Source: Paludibacteraceae bacterium
GTDB taxonomy: Bacteria > Bacteroidota > Bacteroidia > Bacteroidales > Paludibacteraceae
Length of the DNA: 64,000 nucleotides
Direction of reading: 5' to 3'
NCBI GenBank assembly: GCA_031292565.1
Contig: JARLGW010000012.1
Location: 186,001 to 250,000, forward strand
The stretch's first letter is position 1; every line of letters starts with the position of its first letter. A model generated the notes under the pieces. That model ran no database searches. It worked only from the letters and a program-made list of their open reading frames with translations, and was not told the origin of the DNA. A program made the position numbers and the translations under genes. This document shows, in pieces, positions 52,927 to 60,833 of the stretch.

Positions 52927-53937
52927 TTATTTAATATCCCCTTCTTTAATCAAATATTCGGCTATTTGCACGGCATTTAATGCTGCACCCTTTTTAATTT
53001 GATCGCCTACGCACCAAAAAGTAAGTCCGTTAGGATTTGATAAATCTTTACGGATACGGCCTACAAACACGGGATCTTTTCCGGCCACGAACAAAGGCAT
53101 TGGATACACCTTGTTAGCAGGGTCGTCTTGAAGGATAACGCCTTCGGCTTTAGCAAATGCCTCGCGGGCAGCTTCCATCGAAATGGGTTTTTCGGTTTCC
53201 AACCAAATGGCTTCGGAGTGTGCACGAAGCGAAGGTACACGCACGCATAGGGCACTTACCTCTATATTCGAGTGCATAATTTTGCGGGTTTCGTTGTACA
53301 TCTTCATTTCTTCTTTGGTGTAACCGTTGTCGGTAAACACATCTACTTGAGGAATAACGTTGTAGGCCAACTGATAGGCAAATTTGCTCACGGTAGGTTC
53401 TTCACCGTTTACAATTTGTGCATATTGTTCGGACAATTCGTCCATGGCAGCTGCACCCGCACCTGAGGCTGCTTGATATGTGGATACATGTACACGTTTG
53501 ATGTGTGATAGCCCTTCGATGGCTTTCAGTGCTACTACCATTTGTATAGTAGTACAGTTGGGGTTGGCAATAATACCACGTGGGCGTGCCTTGGCATCCG
53601 CCGCGTTTACTTCGGGTACTACTAGCGGAATATCGTTTTCCATACGGAAAGCACTGGAGTTGTCAATCATTACAGCTCCAAATTTTGTGATGTCGGTAGC
53701 AAATTCTTTAGAGATACTAGCTCCGGCAGAGGTAAAGGCAATGTCAACACCTTTAAAATCATCGCCATGAACCAATTCTTTTACTGTGTATTTTTTTCCC
53801 TTGAATTCATAAACGGATCCTGCACTGCGCGACGAACCGAACAATAATAGTTCGTCAATCGGGAAATTTCTCTCTGCAAGCACGCGCAAAAATTCTTGTC
53901 CTACCGCGCCACTTGCTCCTACAATTGCTACTTTCAT
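52927..53937 (-). CDS. asd: Aspartate-semialdehyde dehydrogenase
   Basis: 336 aa. [14 protein letters not shown] binds [17 protein letters not shown] holds the catalytic Cys; [18 protein letters not shown] and [14 protein letters not shown] (catalytic His) complete the site. It makes L-aspartate 4-semialdehyde for lysine, threonine and methionine synthesis. It is monocistronic. Confidence 0.96.
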   Translation of the reverse strand: MKVAIVGASGAVGQEFLRVLAERNFPIDELLLFGSSRSAGSVYEFKGKKYTVKELVHGDDFKGVDIAFTSAGASISKEFATDITKFGAVMIDNSSAFRMENDIPLVVPEVNAADAKARPRGIIANPNCTTIQMVVALKAIEGLSHIKRVHVSTYQAASGAGAAAMDELSEQYAQIVNGEEPTVSKFAYQLAYNVIPQVDVFTDNGYTKEEMKMYNETRKIMHSNIEVSALCVRVPSLRAHSEAIWLETEKPISMEAAREAFAKAEGVILQDDPANKVYPMPLFVAGKDPVFVGRIRKDLSNPNGLTFWCVGDQIKKGAALNAVQIAEYLIKEGDIK

Positions 53938-53985
53938 TTTTTATTAAATAATGGGTTTGTAAAAAAATCCAAGCTTTAAAAATAA

Positions 53986-53993
53986 TATATTTG
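53986..53993 (+). promoter_or_regulatory. -7 element TATATTTG before the secreted Ig-like gene
   Basis: Perfect TAnnTTTG, 68 bases upstream of the ATG at 54062. Confidence 0.45.
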
Positions 53994-54022
53994 TAAAATG
54001 TTCAAGATGAACAAAATTTCTA

Positions 54023-54030
54023 CAAAGTTA
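54023..54030 (-). promoter_or_regulatory. -7 element TAACTTTG of asd
   Basis: Minus-strand perfect TAnnTTTG, 86 bases before the asd ATG, in the divergent intergenic region. Confidence 0.45.
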
Positions 54031-54061
54031 GTCTATTTCGATTTAAAAATAAAAAGATACG

Positions 54062-55021
54062 ATGAGAAGATTCCTCTTAATTTTATGTCTGACAAATTCC
54101 CTGTATCTGTTTTCGCAGGTTCAGGACGATTTTTCCGACCGGAATTTCACCGATAACCCCGAGTGGGGCGGCACTCTTCTCCATTTCACGGTAAATGATT
54201 CGCTCCAATTACAATCCAATGTCAAGGGAGCTTCCGTGTCGTATCTCAGCACACTTTCCGAAGCCATTAAAAATGCCGAGTGGCGATGTAGCCTGAAAAT
54301 TACGTGTAGCCCTTCGACAAACGATTATGCTTGTTTCTATTTAACCTCGGAATACGCTAACGTGACCAACACAAACGGCTATTACGTGGAGGTAGGAAAC
54401 GCGGACGGTGCAGTTTCGCTGTACAGGCAAAACGGGAAAACCAAGACTGAAATTATAAAGGGCACGCCCGGCAGAGTGAACACAAACATTATAAAGGTAA
54501 AAGTGACCCACGATTCGTTGGGCAACTGGCAGTTGTACTCAAAGCGGATGGGTGAGCCCGACTTTGTGCGGGAAGGAATCGTTTGCGACACCACGTATCA
54601 AACCTCTTATTTTGCAGGGGTGCTGTTTTCAAACACGGCAACAACGGGTTCCGATTATTATTTTGACGATATAAAAATAACGGGTGACAAATATATGGAC
54701 ACTAAACAGCCTGTGTTACCCTCCATCCGCACTCTGGGGCATAACCGGCTGGTGGTAACGTTTTCGGAATTTATTGCTTTTGCCGGAGCCGATTTCTTTG
54801 TTTCAAACGGGGTGGGAAGTCCTATCGCTTCTACAGTGAGCGACGACGGGCTGACGGACACGTTGACCTTTGCCTCGGATTTTGTATTGAAAACCGTCTA
54901 TACGTTTTCAGCCAACAATGTGTTTGATTTGAGCGGAAATGTGTTGACACAAAAGGACTATGAATTTAGCCTTACGGATGAGCCGTCGCAAGACGATTTA
55001 ATTAAGAATGAAAAAAAATAA
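54062..55021 (+). CDS. Exported protein with LamG-like and SbsA Ig-like regions
   Basis: 319 aa. The signal peptide is FLLILCLTNSLYLFSQ. Residues ~20-205 look like a concanavalin/LamG-type beta sandwich (DDFSDRNFTDNPEWGG at the start and DYYFDDIKITG at the end). Residues ~215-305 resemble a Big_5/SbsA Ig-like domain (LVVTFSEFIAFAGADFF ... YTFSANNVFDLSGN). In relatives this pair often opens much longer surface proteins with T9SS tails; here the protein ends soon after the Ig-like domain. It is followed closely by the glycosyltransferase gene. Confidence 0.75.
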   Translation: MRRFLLILCLTNSLYLFSQVQDDFSDRNFTDNPEWGGTLLHFTVNDSLQLQSNVKGASVSYLSTLSEAIKNAEWRCSLKITCSPSTNDYACFYLTSEYANVTNTNGYYVEVGNADGAVSLYRQNGKTKTEIIKGTPGRVNTNIIKVKVTHDSLGNWQLYSKRMGEPDFVREGIVCDTTYQTSYFAGVLFSNTATTGSDYYFDDIKITGDKYMDTKQPVLPSIRTLGHNRLVVTFSEFIAFAGADFFVSNGVGSPIASTVSDDGLTDTLTFASDFVLKTVYTFSANNVFDLSGNVLTQKDYEFSLTDEPSQDDLIKNEKK

Positions 55022-55988
55022 ACGGATGCAAGAAACCTATTCCATACCAACCCTTGAAGGCCGACAACGGGTATTAATTGCCCCTCTCAACTGGGGGCTG
55101 GGGCATGCCAGCCGTTGCATCCCTATCATTAAAAAATTAATTTCCGACGGACATTGTGTTGTATTGGCGGCAGATGGCTACCCGCTGGAGTTGCTTAGGC
55201 AGGAATTCCCGGAGCTTCCTTTTGTTACATTTCCTTCGTTTTCCGTGCGCTATTCGTCGGGAAGGTCGCAAGTGGGAGCTATGCTCAAAAGCCTGCCTCG
55301 CATATTAAAAGGCATCGTGCAGGAATATTATCGGTTGCAAGGGCTTATCAGGGAGGAAGACATTACTTATGTTATTTCCGACAATCGTTTCGGATTGTTC
55401 ACCCCGCTGGTGCCTTGCGTGTATATCACCCACCAACTGATGATTAAAATGCCGCGTGGGCTCAAGTGGTTGGAACCCGTGGCGTGGCTGGTACATCGCT
55501 TTTTTATTACCCGCTACAATGCCTGTTGGATTCCTGACCTGCCGGGAAGTGATGGTTTGTCCGGCCACCTGGCGCATAAATACCCCTTGCCACGCAATGC
55601 CCGCTTTATCGGGTTTCTTTCCCGTTTCAGTTGCACGCCGGACATCGTTCCGGCAGAAACCTTTCATACCGTGGCGGTGCTTTCGGGACCCGAACCGCAT
55701 CGTGGGTTACTGGAAAAGGAATTAATGGATAAATGGCTGGGACGAGAGGGACGTGTATTAATTGTAAGGGGGCAGCCTGCCCCGGAAGTGCAACGCGAAC
55801 AGCGGGAAAACATTACCCTCGTTTCCCACCTGCCTGCCACCGAACTTAAAGCCCAACTGCTGGCGGCGAAGGAAATTGTTTGCCGCTCCGGCTATTCCTC
55901 CCTGATGGACTTACGGGTACTCCACCGCAAAGCTACCCTTATACCCACGCCTGGGCAAACGGAACAGGAGTATTTGGCGGAGAATTAA
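55008..55988 (+). CDS. MurG-like glycosyltransferase, truncated at the C-terminus
   Basis: 326 aa. LIAPLNWGLGHASRCIPIIKKL is the GT-B N-terminal glycine-rich loop; ITHQLMIKMPRGLKW and CRSGYSSLMDL with IPTPGQTEQEYL are the nucleotide-sugar region. In proteins of this type the chain continues well past the 'EQEYLAE' motif. Here it stops after AEN, exactly where the convergent KAP NTPase ends. I infer loss of about 30-50 residues by insertion. ATG 55026 is an equally possible start (4 bases after the previous stop). Confidence 0.72.
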   Translation: MKKNKRMQETYSIPTLEGRQRVLIAPLNWGLGHASRCIPIIKKLISDGHCVVLAADGYPLELLRQEFPELPFVTFPSFSVRYSSGRSQVGAMLKSLPRILKGIVQEYYRLQGLIREEDITYVISDNRFGLFTPLVPCVYITHQLMIKMPRGLKWLEPVAWLVHRFFITRYNACWIPDLPGSDGLSGHLAHKYPLPRNARFIGFLSRFSCTPDIVPAETFHTVAVLSGPEPHRGLLEKELMDKWLGREGRVLIVRGQPAPEVQREQRENITLVSHLPATELKAQLLAAKEIVCRSGYSSLMDLRVLHRKATLIPTPGQTEQEYLAEN

Positions 55989-57379
55989 TTGATTAATATC
56001 AATGGCTCTAGTAGGTCGATTTTATTTATTAAATAATCAATAGAAATTGTTGAAGCTACAAGCGATGGTTTAAAGCGTTTTAAATGATTTAAAAAATCAT
56101 TTTGATCTAATTTTGTTATCAAGTTAAGTTCTTCGATAGCTCCATTTTTCCTGATTAAGACTTCTTGAGTTTCTAAACTATTGTTGTAAAATGTTAATAG
56201 AAAAGTTTCAGCGTCTATAAGATATCTTGTTTCAACAACATTGATAAATATGTTTTCAATATTATTTATTAAATTTTGGATAATAAGACTTTTCTTTTTA
56301 ATATTATTATATACATCTTCGTTGAAATATTTCAAGTGAATTAATATAAGAAATGTTGTTGGAAATAAGTAATAATCTAGATTAAAACATTTTAAAGTTA
56401 ATCGAATATGAGCAAATATTTTTTCTTGTTGTCTTAGAGTATATTTATAGTTAAAAAATAAATCTTTAGTAAAGAGAAAAAAATTATCTCCGTCATTTTG
56501 CAAAAAATCATTTTTTGTTCGAGATTCTACATCGAAAAATTCATGAAATTTGTAATATTCATAAAGATAACTACAAAACAACCCTGATTCAGGTTCCGGT
56601 AATTGATATTCAAGGTCAATAAATCGTCTTAAATATTCGGTAGAATCAATTTTATAACTACCATAATATCCTTGCACAGAGTGACTTAATTGAATTTTAT
56701 CAATGGATAAAACAAAAACGATTCCTTCGACAGAGAAGAAATGTTTTACTTTCTCCAAGACTTCAACAGCGTAATCGGGACGACATCGGTCGAGCTCATC
56801 AATAAAGAAGATAAGTGGTTTATTGTTACAGGTTTCTTTAATATATTCTTCAAGCTCAGTTTTAAACGTTACCAAGTTTTTCTTTTTTTCAATATAGTTA
56901 TCTACTTCTTTTTCTAAAATCTCTGTTGTTGCTTCTAATGATTTCTCAATAACATCTAAGACGGTATCAGTATTTAGGTATTTAGAGGCTATGCCTTTGG
57001 CTAATGCGGGTAAAACACTTTTAGCTATAACAACACTTTTTTTTACTAATGAGTTATATTTTTCTCCTTTTTCCCCAACAATACTATTCAATTCTCCAAG
57101 TAGAGCTGTTAAAGGTTCGTTGGCAAAATCGTTTTCCCACGCATTAAAATAGATTGTTTTGTAACTCTTAGGTTCTTTTTCCAATTCCTTTTTCCACATT
57201 TTTACAAATGTAGTTTTTCCCGTGCCCCATTTGCTATCAAGGGCAAGTACGAAACCATCAGCATAACTTTCAACAATAGCCGTTAAAGTATCAGCATGTT
57301 TTTTTCTATCAAGTTTACAATATTTGAAAGGCTCGTCATCGGGAATTTCGGGGTCTTTATGTTTAATAGGATTACTCAT
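55985..57379 (-). CDS. KAP family P-loop NTPase
   Basis: 464 aa. The Walker A is ALDSKWGTGKTTFVKMWKK; the Walker B region is PLIFFIDELDRCRPDYAVEVL, and LRRFIDLEYQLPEPE is the KAP signature after it. There is no strong transmembrane insertion; residues ~105-130 are only mildly hydrophobic. The C-terminal ~190 residues are AT-rich in coding and match nothing I know. Such KAP proteins recur in phage-defence and mobile loci. The whole gene is visibly more AT-rich than both flanks and has its own TATCTTTG promoter. Confidence 0.85.
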   Translation of the reverse strand: MSNPIKHKDPEIPDDEPFKYCKLDRKKHADTLTAIVESYADGFVLALDSKWGTGKTTFVKMWKKELEKEPKSYKTIYFNAWENDFANEPLTALLGELNSIVGEKGEKYNSLVKKSVVIAKSVLPALAKGIASKYLNTDTVLDVIEKSLEATTEILEKEVDNYIEKKKNLVTFKTELEEYIKETCNNKPLIFFIDELDRCRPDYAVEVLEKVKHFFSVEGIVFVLSIDKIQLSHSVQGYYGSYKIDSTEYLRRFIDLEYQLPEPESGLFCSYLYEYYKFHEFFDVESRTKNDFLQNDGDNFFLFTKDLFFNYKYTLRQQEKIFAHIRLTLKCFNLDYYLFPTTFLILIHLKYFNEDVYNNIKKKSLIIQNLINNIENIFINVVETRYLIDAETFLLTFYNNSLETQEVLIRKNGAIEELNLITKLDQNDFLNHLKRFKPSLVASTISIDYLINKIDLLEPLILIN

Positions 57380-57402
57380 AAATCATTTTATTTAATCTAC
57401 GT

Positions 57403-57410
57403 CAAAGATA
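57403..57410 (-). promoter_or_regulatory. -7 element TATCTTTG of the KAP gene
   Basis: Minus-strand perfect TAnnTTTG, 24 bases before the KAP ATG. Confidence 0.55.
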
Positions 57411-57440
57411 AAAGATTTTGTTTAGAATAAAAAAGGTTTC

Positions 57441-57453
57441 GGTGCTCTGCACC
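57441..57453. repeat. GGTGC-TCT-GCACC repeat, copy 1
   Basis: Short palindrome, preceded by AGGTTTC. A second, slightly changed copy (ATGCTCTGCACTTC) lies at 57491-57504 after CTACAAATATTACG. A third, inverted and degenerate relative lies at 57538-57550. Confidence 0.6.
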
Positions 57454-57567
57454 TTTCTTGGATGGTTAAATTCTTGCTACAAATATTACGATGCTCTGCA
57501 CTTCAAAATCAGCTAAAAAAGATAAAGAAATATTGAAGGTGCAGTGTGCCGAAAGGTATTATATCAA

Positions 57568-57591
57568 GTGGCTTCGACTTCGCTCAGCCAC
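57568..57591 (-). repeat. Dispersed 24-bp hairpin repeat, copy 4
   Basis: GTGGCT and AGCCAC arms flank TCGACTTCGCTC, the reverse complement of the core at 18733 apart from one loop base and a compensated stem pair. Confidence 0.75.
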
Positions 57592-57645
57592 CGGGTAGTG
57601 GTATTTGTATTTTACTCACAAATCACCTACTCGCTCCTCACTATA

Positions 57646-58644
57646 TTACAAATTATTGTTATGCACGCTATACATGCTGGTAATGTTTTCCACCGTCCAG
57701 GTGTCCTCGTCGGTGTAAGGATATTGACGGTGTGTGCAATTCTCTTTGCCGCATTGGTGGCAAAGAGCTTCAATGCAAGCGTCCATGTGTATGGTGAAAT
57801 CCATTTGTTCGGGGTACTGGCTTCTCACTATGTTTTGTAGTATTTCACTCTCGTTGTGGGCTTCCTGCACGTTGATATACCAAGGCACCACCAGGTCGCA
57901 ATCCACATGATATACATTCCCGTATTTTAGCATGCGCAGATTGTGTATTTCCACCCAGTTGGAGGTCTTGTTTTTCCATAAAATATCGGCAAGCTTTTTT
58001 ATGGCTTTAAAGTCCGTTTCGTCCATCAAGTGAGCCGTGGTTTCTTTCAATATTTTATACCCGGTATATATGATGATGATACCTAAAATAATGGCAATGA
58101 CACTATCCAGCCAGCTTATCTTGGTAATCCACAGCAGGAGCAACCCGATAACCAGTCCGATAGTTGAATACGTGTCCGATTGTAAATGTTTGCCTCCCGC
58201 TTTCAGAGCCATGGAGTTATGTTTTTTGCCTGTGTAGATGCTATACCAGCCCAGTATATAATTGAGTAATCCGCCTATGCCCACAATAAAAATACCCACC
58301 CCCAAATCTTCGATGGGGCTTGGCACAAAAAAGCGTTTCACCGCCTCAATAATAATCATGATTCCGGCTAGCAGGATGAGGAACCCCTCCACCGAAGCCG
58401 AAAGCGATTCCACCTTTCCATGCCCGAAAGGGTGGTTGGCATCGTGTGGTTTCAATGCCACGCTGATACTGATAACGGAAAGGAACCCGGTTACCACGTT
58501 GACGATGCTCTCCAGCGCATCTGTTAAAATACCCACGGAGTTGGTTAAGAAAAAAGCAGCCAGCTTTCCGGCAAGAATCAGGATGGAAACGCATACTATT
58601 TGTTTCTGTACCGTGAGTTTGATACGGGAATCGTTGTGAGACAT
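57646..58644 (-). CDS. Cation diffusion facilitator (CDF) family transporter
   Basis: 332 aa with six membrane helices. The helix-2 site is LTDALESIVNVV, so the usual second Asp is replaced, while helix 5 keeps HLQSDTYS (HxxxD). A cytoplasmic ferredoxin-like domain (~210-300) follows. It ends with an extension containing CHQCGKENCTHRQ, a probable extra metal site. It exports divalent metal ions (Zn, Fe, Mn or Co; not resolved). Divergent from dnaG. Confidence 0.92.
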   Translation of the reverse strand: MSHNDSRIKLTVQKQIVCVSILILAGKLAAFFLTNSVGILTDALESIVNVVTGFLSVISISVALKPHDANHPFGHGKVESLSASVEGFLILLAGIMIIIEAVKRFFVPSPIEDLGVGIFIVGIGGLLNYILGWYSIYTGKKHNSMALKAGGKHLQSDTYSTIGLVIGLLLLWITKISWLDSVIAIILGIIIIYTGYKILKETTAHLMDETDFKAIKKLADILWKNKTSNWVEIHNLRMLKYGNVYHVDCDLVVPWYINVQEAHNESEILQNIVRSQYPEQMDFTIHMDACIEALCHQCGKENCTHRQYPYTDEDTWTVENITSMYSVHNNNL

Positions 58645-58789
58645 AGATTTTTCTTTTTTACGTAAATCAGGGTAAAACTACACAAAAGATAAAAACAAAC
58701 AAATTTTATTCTCGTTATATCTCTTTGCATTGTCATTTCTCTTTCCTCAAAAAAATTATGTACCTTCGTAAGTCAAAAAAATAAAAACC

Positions 58790-60751
58790 ATGATAGATCA
58801 ATCCACTGTTGACAGAATATTGGAAACCGCTCAAATAGAAGAGGTTGTTTCCGATTATGTTACGCTTCGCAAGCGAGGTGTCAACTTGATTGGGTTGTGT
58901 CCGTTTCATAATGAGAAAACGCCCTCCTTCACCGTGTCACCCGCCAAGGGAATTTGCAAATGTTTCGGTTGCGGTAAAGGGGGGAACTCGGTGAACTTTA
59001 TCATGGAGGTGGAGCAGATTTCCTATTACGAGGCGTTGAAGCTTTTGGCTAAAAAATACAATATAGAGATTGTAGAGCGTGAACTCAGTCCCGAACAGCA
59101 AGCCCAACGCAATGACAGGGAAAGCATGCTGATTATAAACGAATATGCTCAAAAATATTTTTCCACCATTTTGCATGAGCATATTGATGGCAAATCAATA
59201 GGGATGAGCTACTTCCGCGAACGGGGTTTCAACGAGGACATTATTCGTAAATTCCAACTGGGGTATAGTCTGGACCAGCGGGATGCCTTTTCGCAGGACG
59301 CGCAAAAACAAGGATATAAAAAAGAATTTCTGGTAAAAACGGGCTTAACGCTTGAGCATGAAAGCGGGCAACTGGCCGACCGTTTTCGCGGGCGGGTGAT
59401 GTTTCCCGTGCATTCGCTTTCGGGCAAGGTAGTGGCCTTTGGCGGACGGGTGCTAAAGAAGGACGAGAAGACGGCAAAATACGTTAACTCACCCGAAAGT
59501 GAAGTCTATCACAAAAGCAATGAGCTATACGGCATTTACTTTGCCAAGCAAAGCATTGTGAAGCACGACCGCTGCTTCCTAGTGGAAGGTTATACGGATG
59601 TAATATCCATGCACCAGTCGGGCATCGAAAATGTGGTGTCCTCGTCGGGTACCTCACTCACGCAAGGCCAGATACGGTTGATACACCGATTCACGCCCAA
59701 CATCACGGTAATTTACGATGGCGATGCCGCCGGAATTAAAGCCTCTATCCGTGGTATAGACATGCTGCTGGAGGAGGGGATGAACATCAAGGTGGTGCTG
59801 CTGCCTGATGGGGAAGACCCGGATTCGTTTGCCAAAAAACAGAATGCTTCGGACTTTATTGCTTATATAGAGAAAAACTCGGTTGATTTTATCCGCTTCA
59901 AAACCAATTTGTTGCTGGAAGAAGCGGGTAACGACCCTATTAAACGGGCTGGCTTGATTACCGACATTGTGCGTAGTATTTCGGTGATACCGGACAACAT
60001 TATCCGTTCGGTATATATAAAGGAATGTAGCAGCTTGATGAGCATTGACGAAAAAGCGTTGTATTCCGAGATTAACAAAATTAAGCGAACTAAGTTTGAA
60101 AAGGATATAGAGCGACAAGCCAATCCCCGGCTTGCACAACCCCCTGTTATTTTAACGGGAGAAAACGCGGCGGCTTCCACCGTTGAAAACATTTATCGGT
60201 TGGAAGAGTTGAGCATCCTGCGCTACGTGGTTCGCTATGGCGAGCGGGTGCTGTTTCAAGGCGAGCAAGAAACGGAAGCGGGTGTACAGGAAGTGCCTGT
60301 TACGGTTATTTCGTTTATTGTTATGGAATTGGATTCCGACAATATTTTGTTTCACGACCCGCAGCATAGTTTATTGTTGGAAGAAGCAAAAAGCCAACTG
60401 GATAATCCCGCTTTTGTGGCTGAACCGTATTTCTTGAATAATCCGAACCCTACTATTAGCCGCCTGGCACTGGATTTGGCCACGGATAAATATACGCTTT
60501 GCAAATCGCAAGCCGAGCAGATGGATAAAGAATCCGACCATCTGCAAGAACTGGTGCCACGTGCCATTTACGAACTCAAGAACCGGATTATCCTCGACCG
60601 CATCAAGCAAAAAATTATGGAACTAAAAACGGCTAACGAGCAAGAGGATACCGCCTACATGGACAGGTTGATGACGGAAATAAACGACCTCAACCACATA
60701 AAATCACAGCTTTCCAAAACCTTGGGCGAACGGATCATTATTCGCTTGTAG
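58790..60751 (+). CDS. dnaG: DNA primase
   Basis: 653 aa. The zinc-binding domain is CPFHNEKTPSFTVSPAKGI with CFGCGKGGN (CHC2). The Toprim domain has FLVEGYTDVISMHQSG and YDGDAAGIKAS. A C-terminal helicase-interaction region follows. It synthesises RNA primers for replication. It stands 82 bases before nadE in the same direction. Confidence 0.97.
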   Translation: MIDQSTVDRILETAQIEEVVSDYVTLRKRGVNLIGLCPFHNEKTPSFTVSPAKGICKCFGCGKGGNSVNFIMEVEQISYYEALKLLAKKYNIEIVERELSPEQQAQRNDRESMLIINEYAQKYFSTILHEHIDGKSIGMSYFRERGFNEDIIRKFQLGYSLDQRDAFSQDAQKQGYKKEFLVKTGLTLEHESGQLADRFRGRVMFPVHSLSGKVVAFGGRVLKKDEKTAKYVNSPESEVYHKSNELYGIYFAKQSIVKHDRCFLVEGYTDVISMHQSGIENVVSSSGTSLTQGQIRLIHRFTPNITVIYDGDAAGIKASIRGIDMLLEEGMNIKVVLLPDGEDPDSFAKKQNASDFIAYIEKNSVDFIRFKTNLLLEEAGNDPIKRAGLITDIVRSISVIPDNIIRSVYIKECSSLMSIDEKALYSEINKIKRTKFEKDIERQANPRLAQPPVILTGENAAASTVENIYRLEELSILRYVVRYGERVLFQGEQETEAGVQEVPVTVISFIVMELDSDNILFHDPQHSLLLEEAKSQLDNPAFVAEPYFLNNPNPTISRLALDLATDKYTLCKSQAEQMDKESDHLQELVPRAIYELKNRIILDRIKQKIMELKTANEQEDTAYMDRLMTEINDLNHIKSQLSKTLGERIIIRL

Positions 60752-60833
60752 TATTTTTTACGTCTAAATTTCCTTCAAAAAAGAAATACAAATTAGATAT
60801 TTCCTATCTTTATCTTTTCTTTAATTAAAAATT

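Noticed and set aside
57380-57645. Remnant of the missing glycosyltransferase tail beyond the KAP gene
   Set aside because: I translated this gap by eye and saw nothing resembling a continuation of the GT; only repeats and the KAP promoter are present.
59654-60139. 161-aa minus ORF inside dnaG
   Set aside because: Antisense shadow of the primase Toprim region, with no motif of its own.
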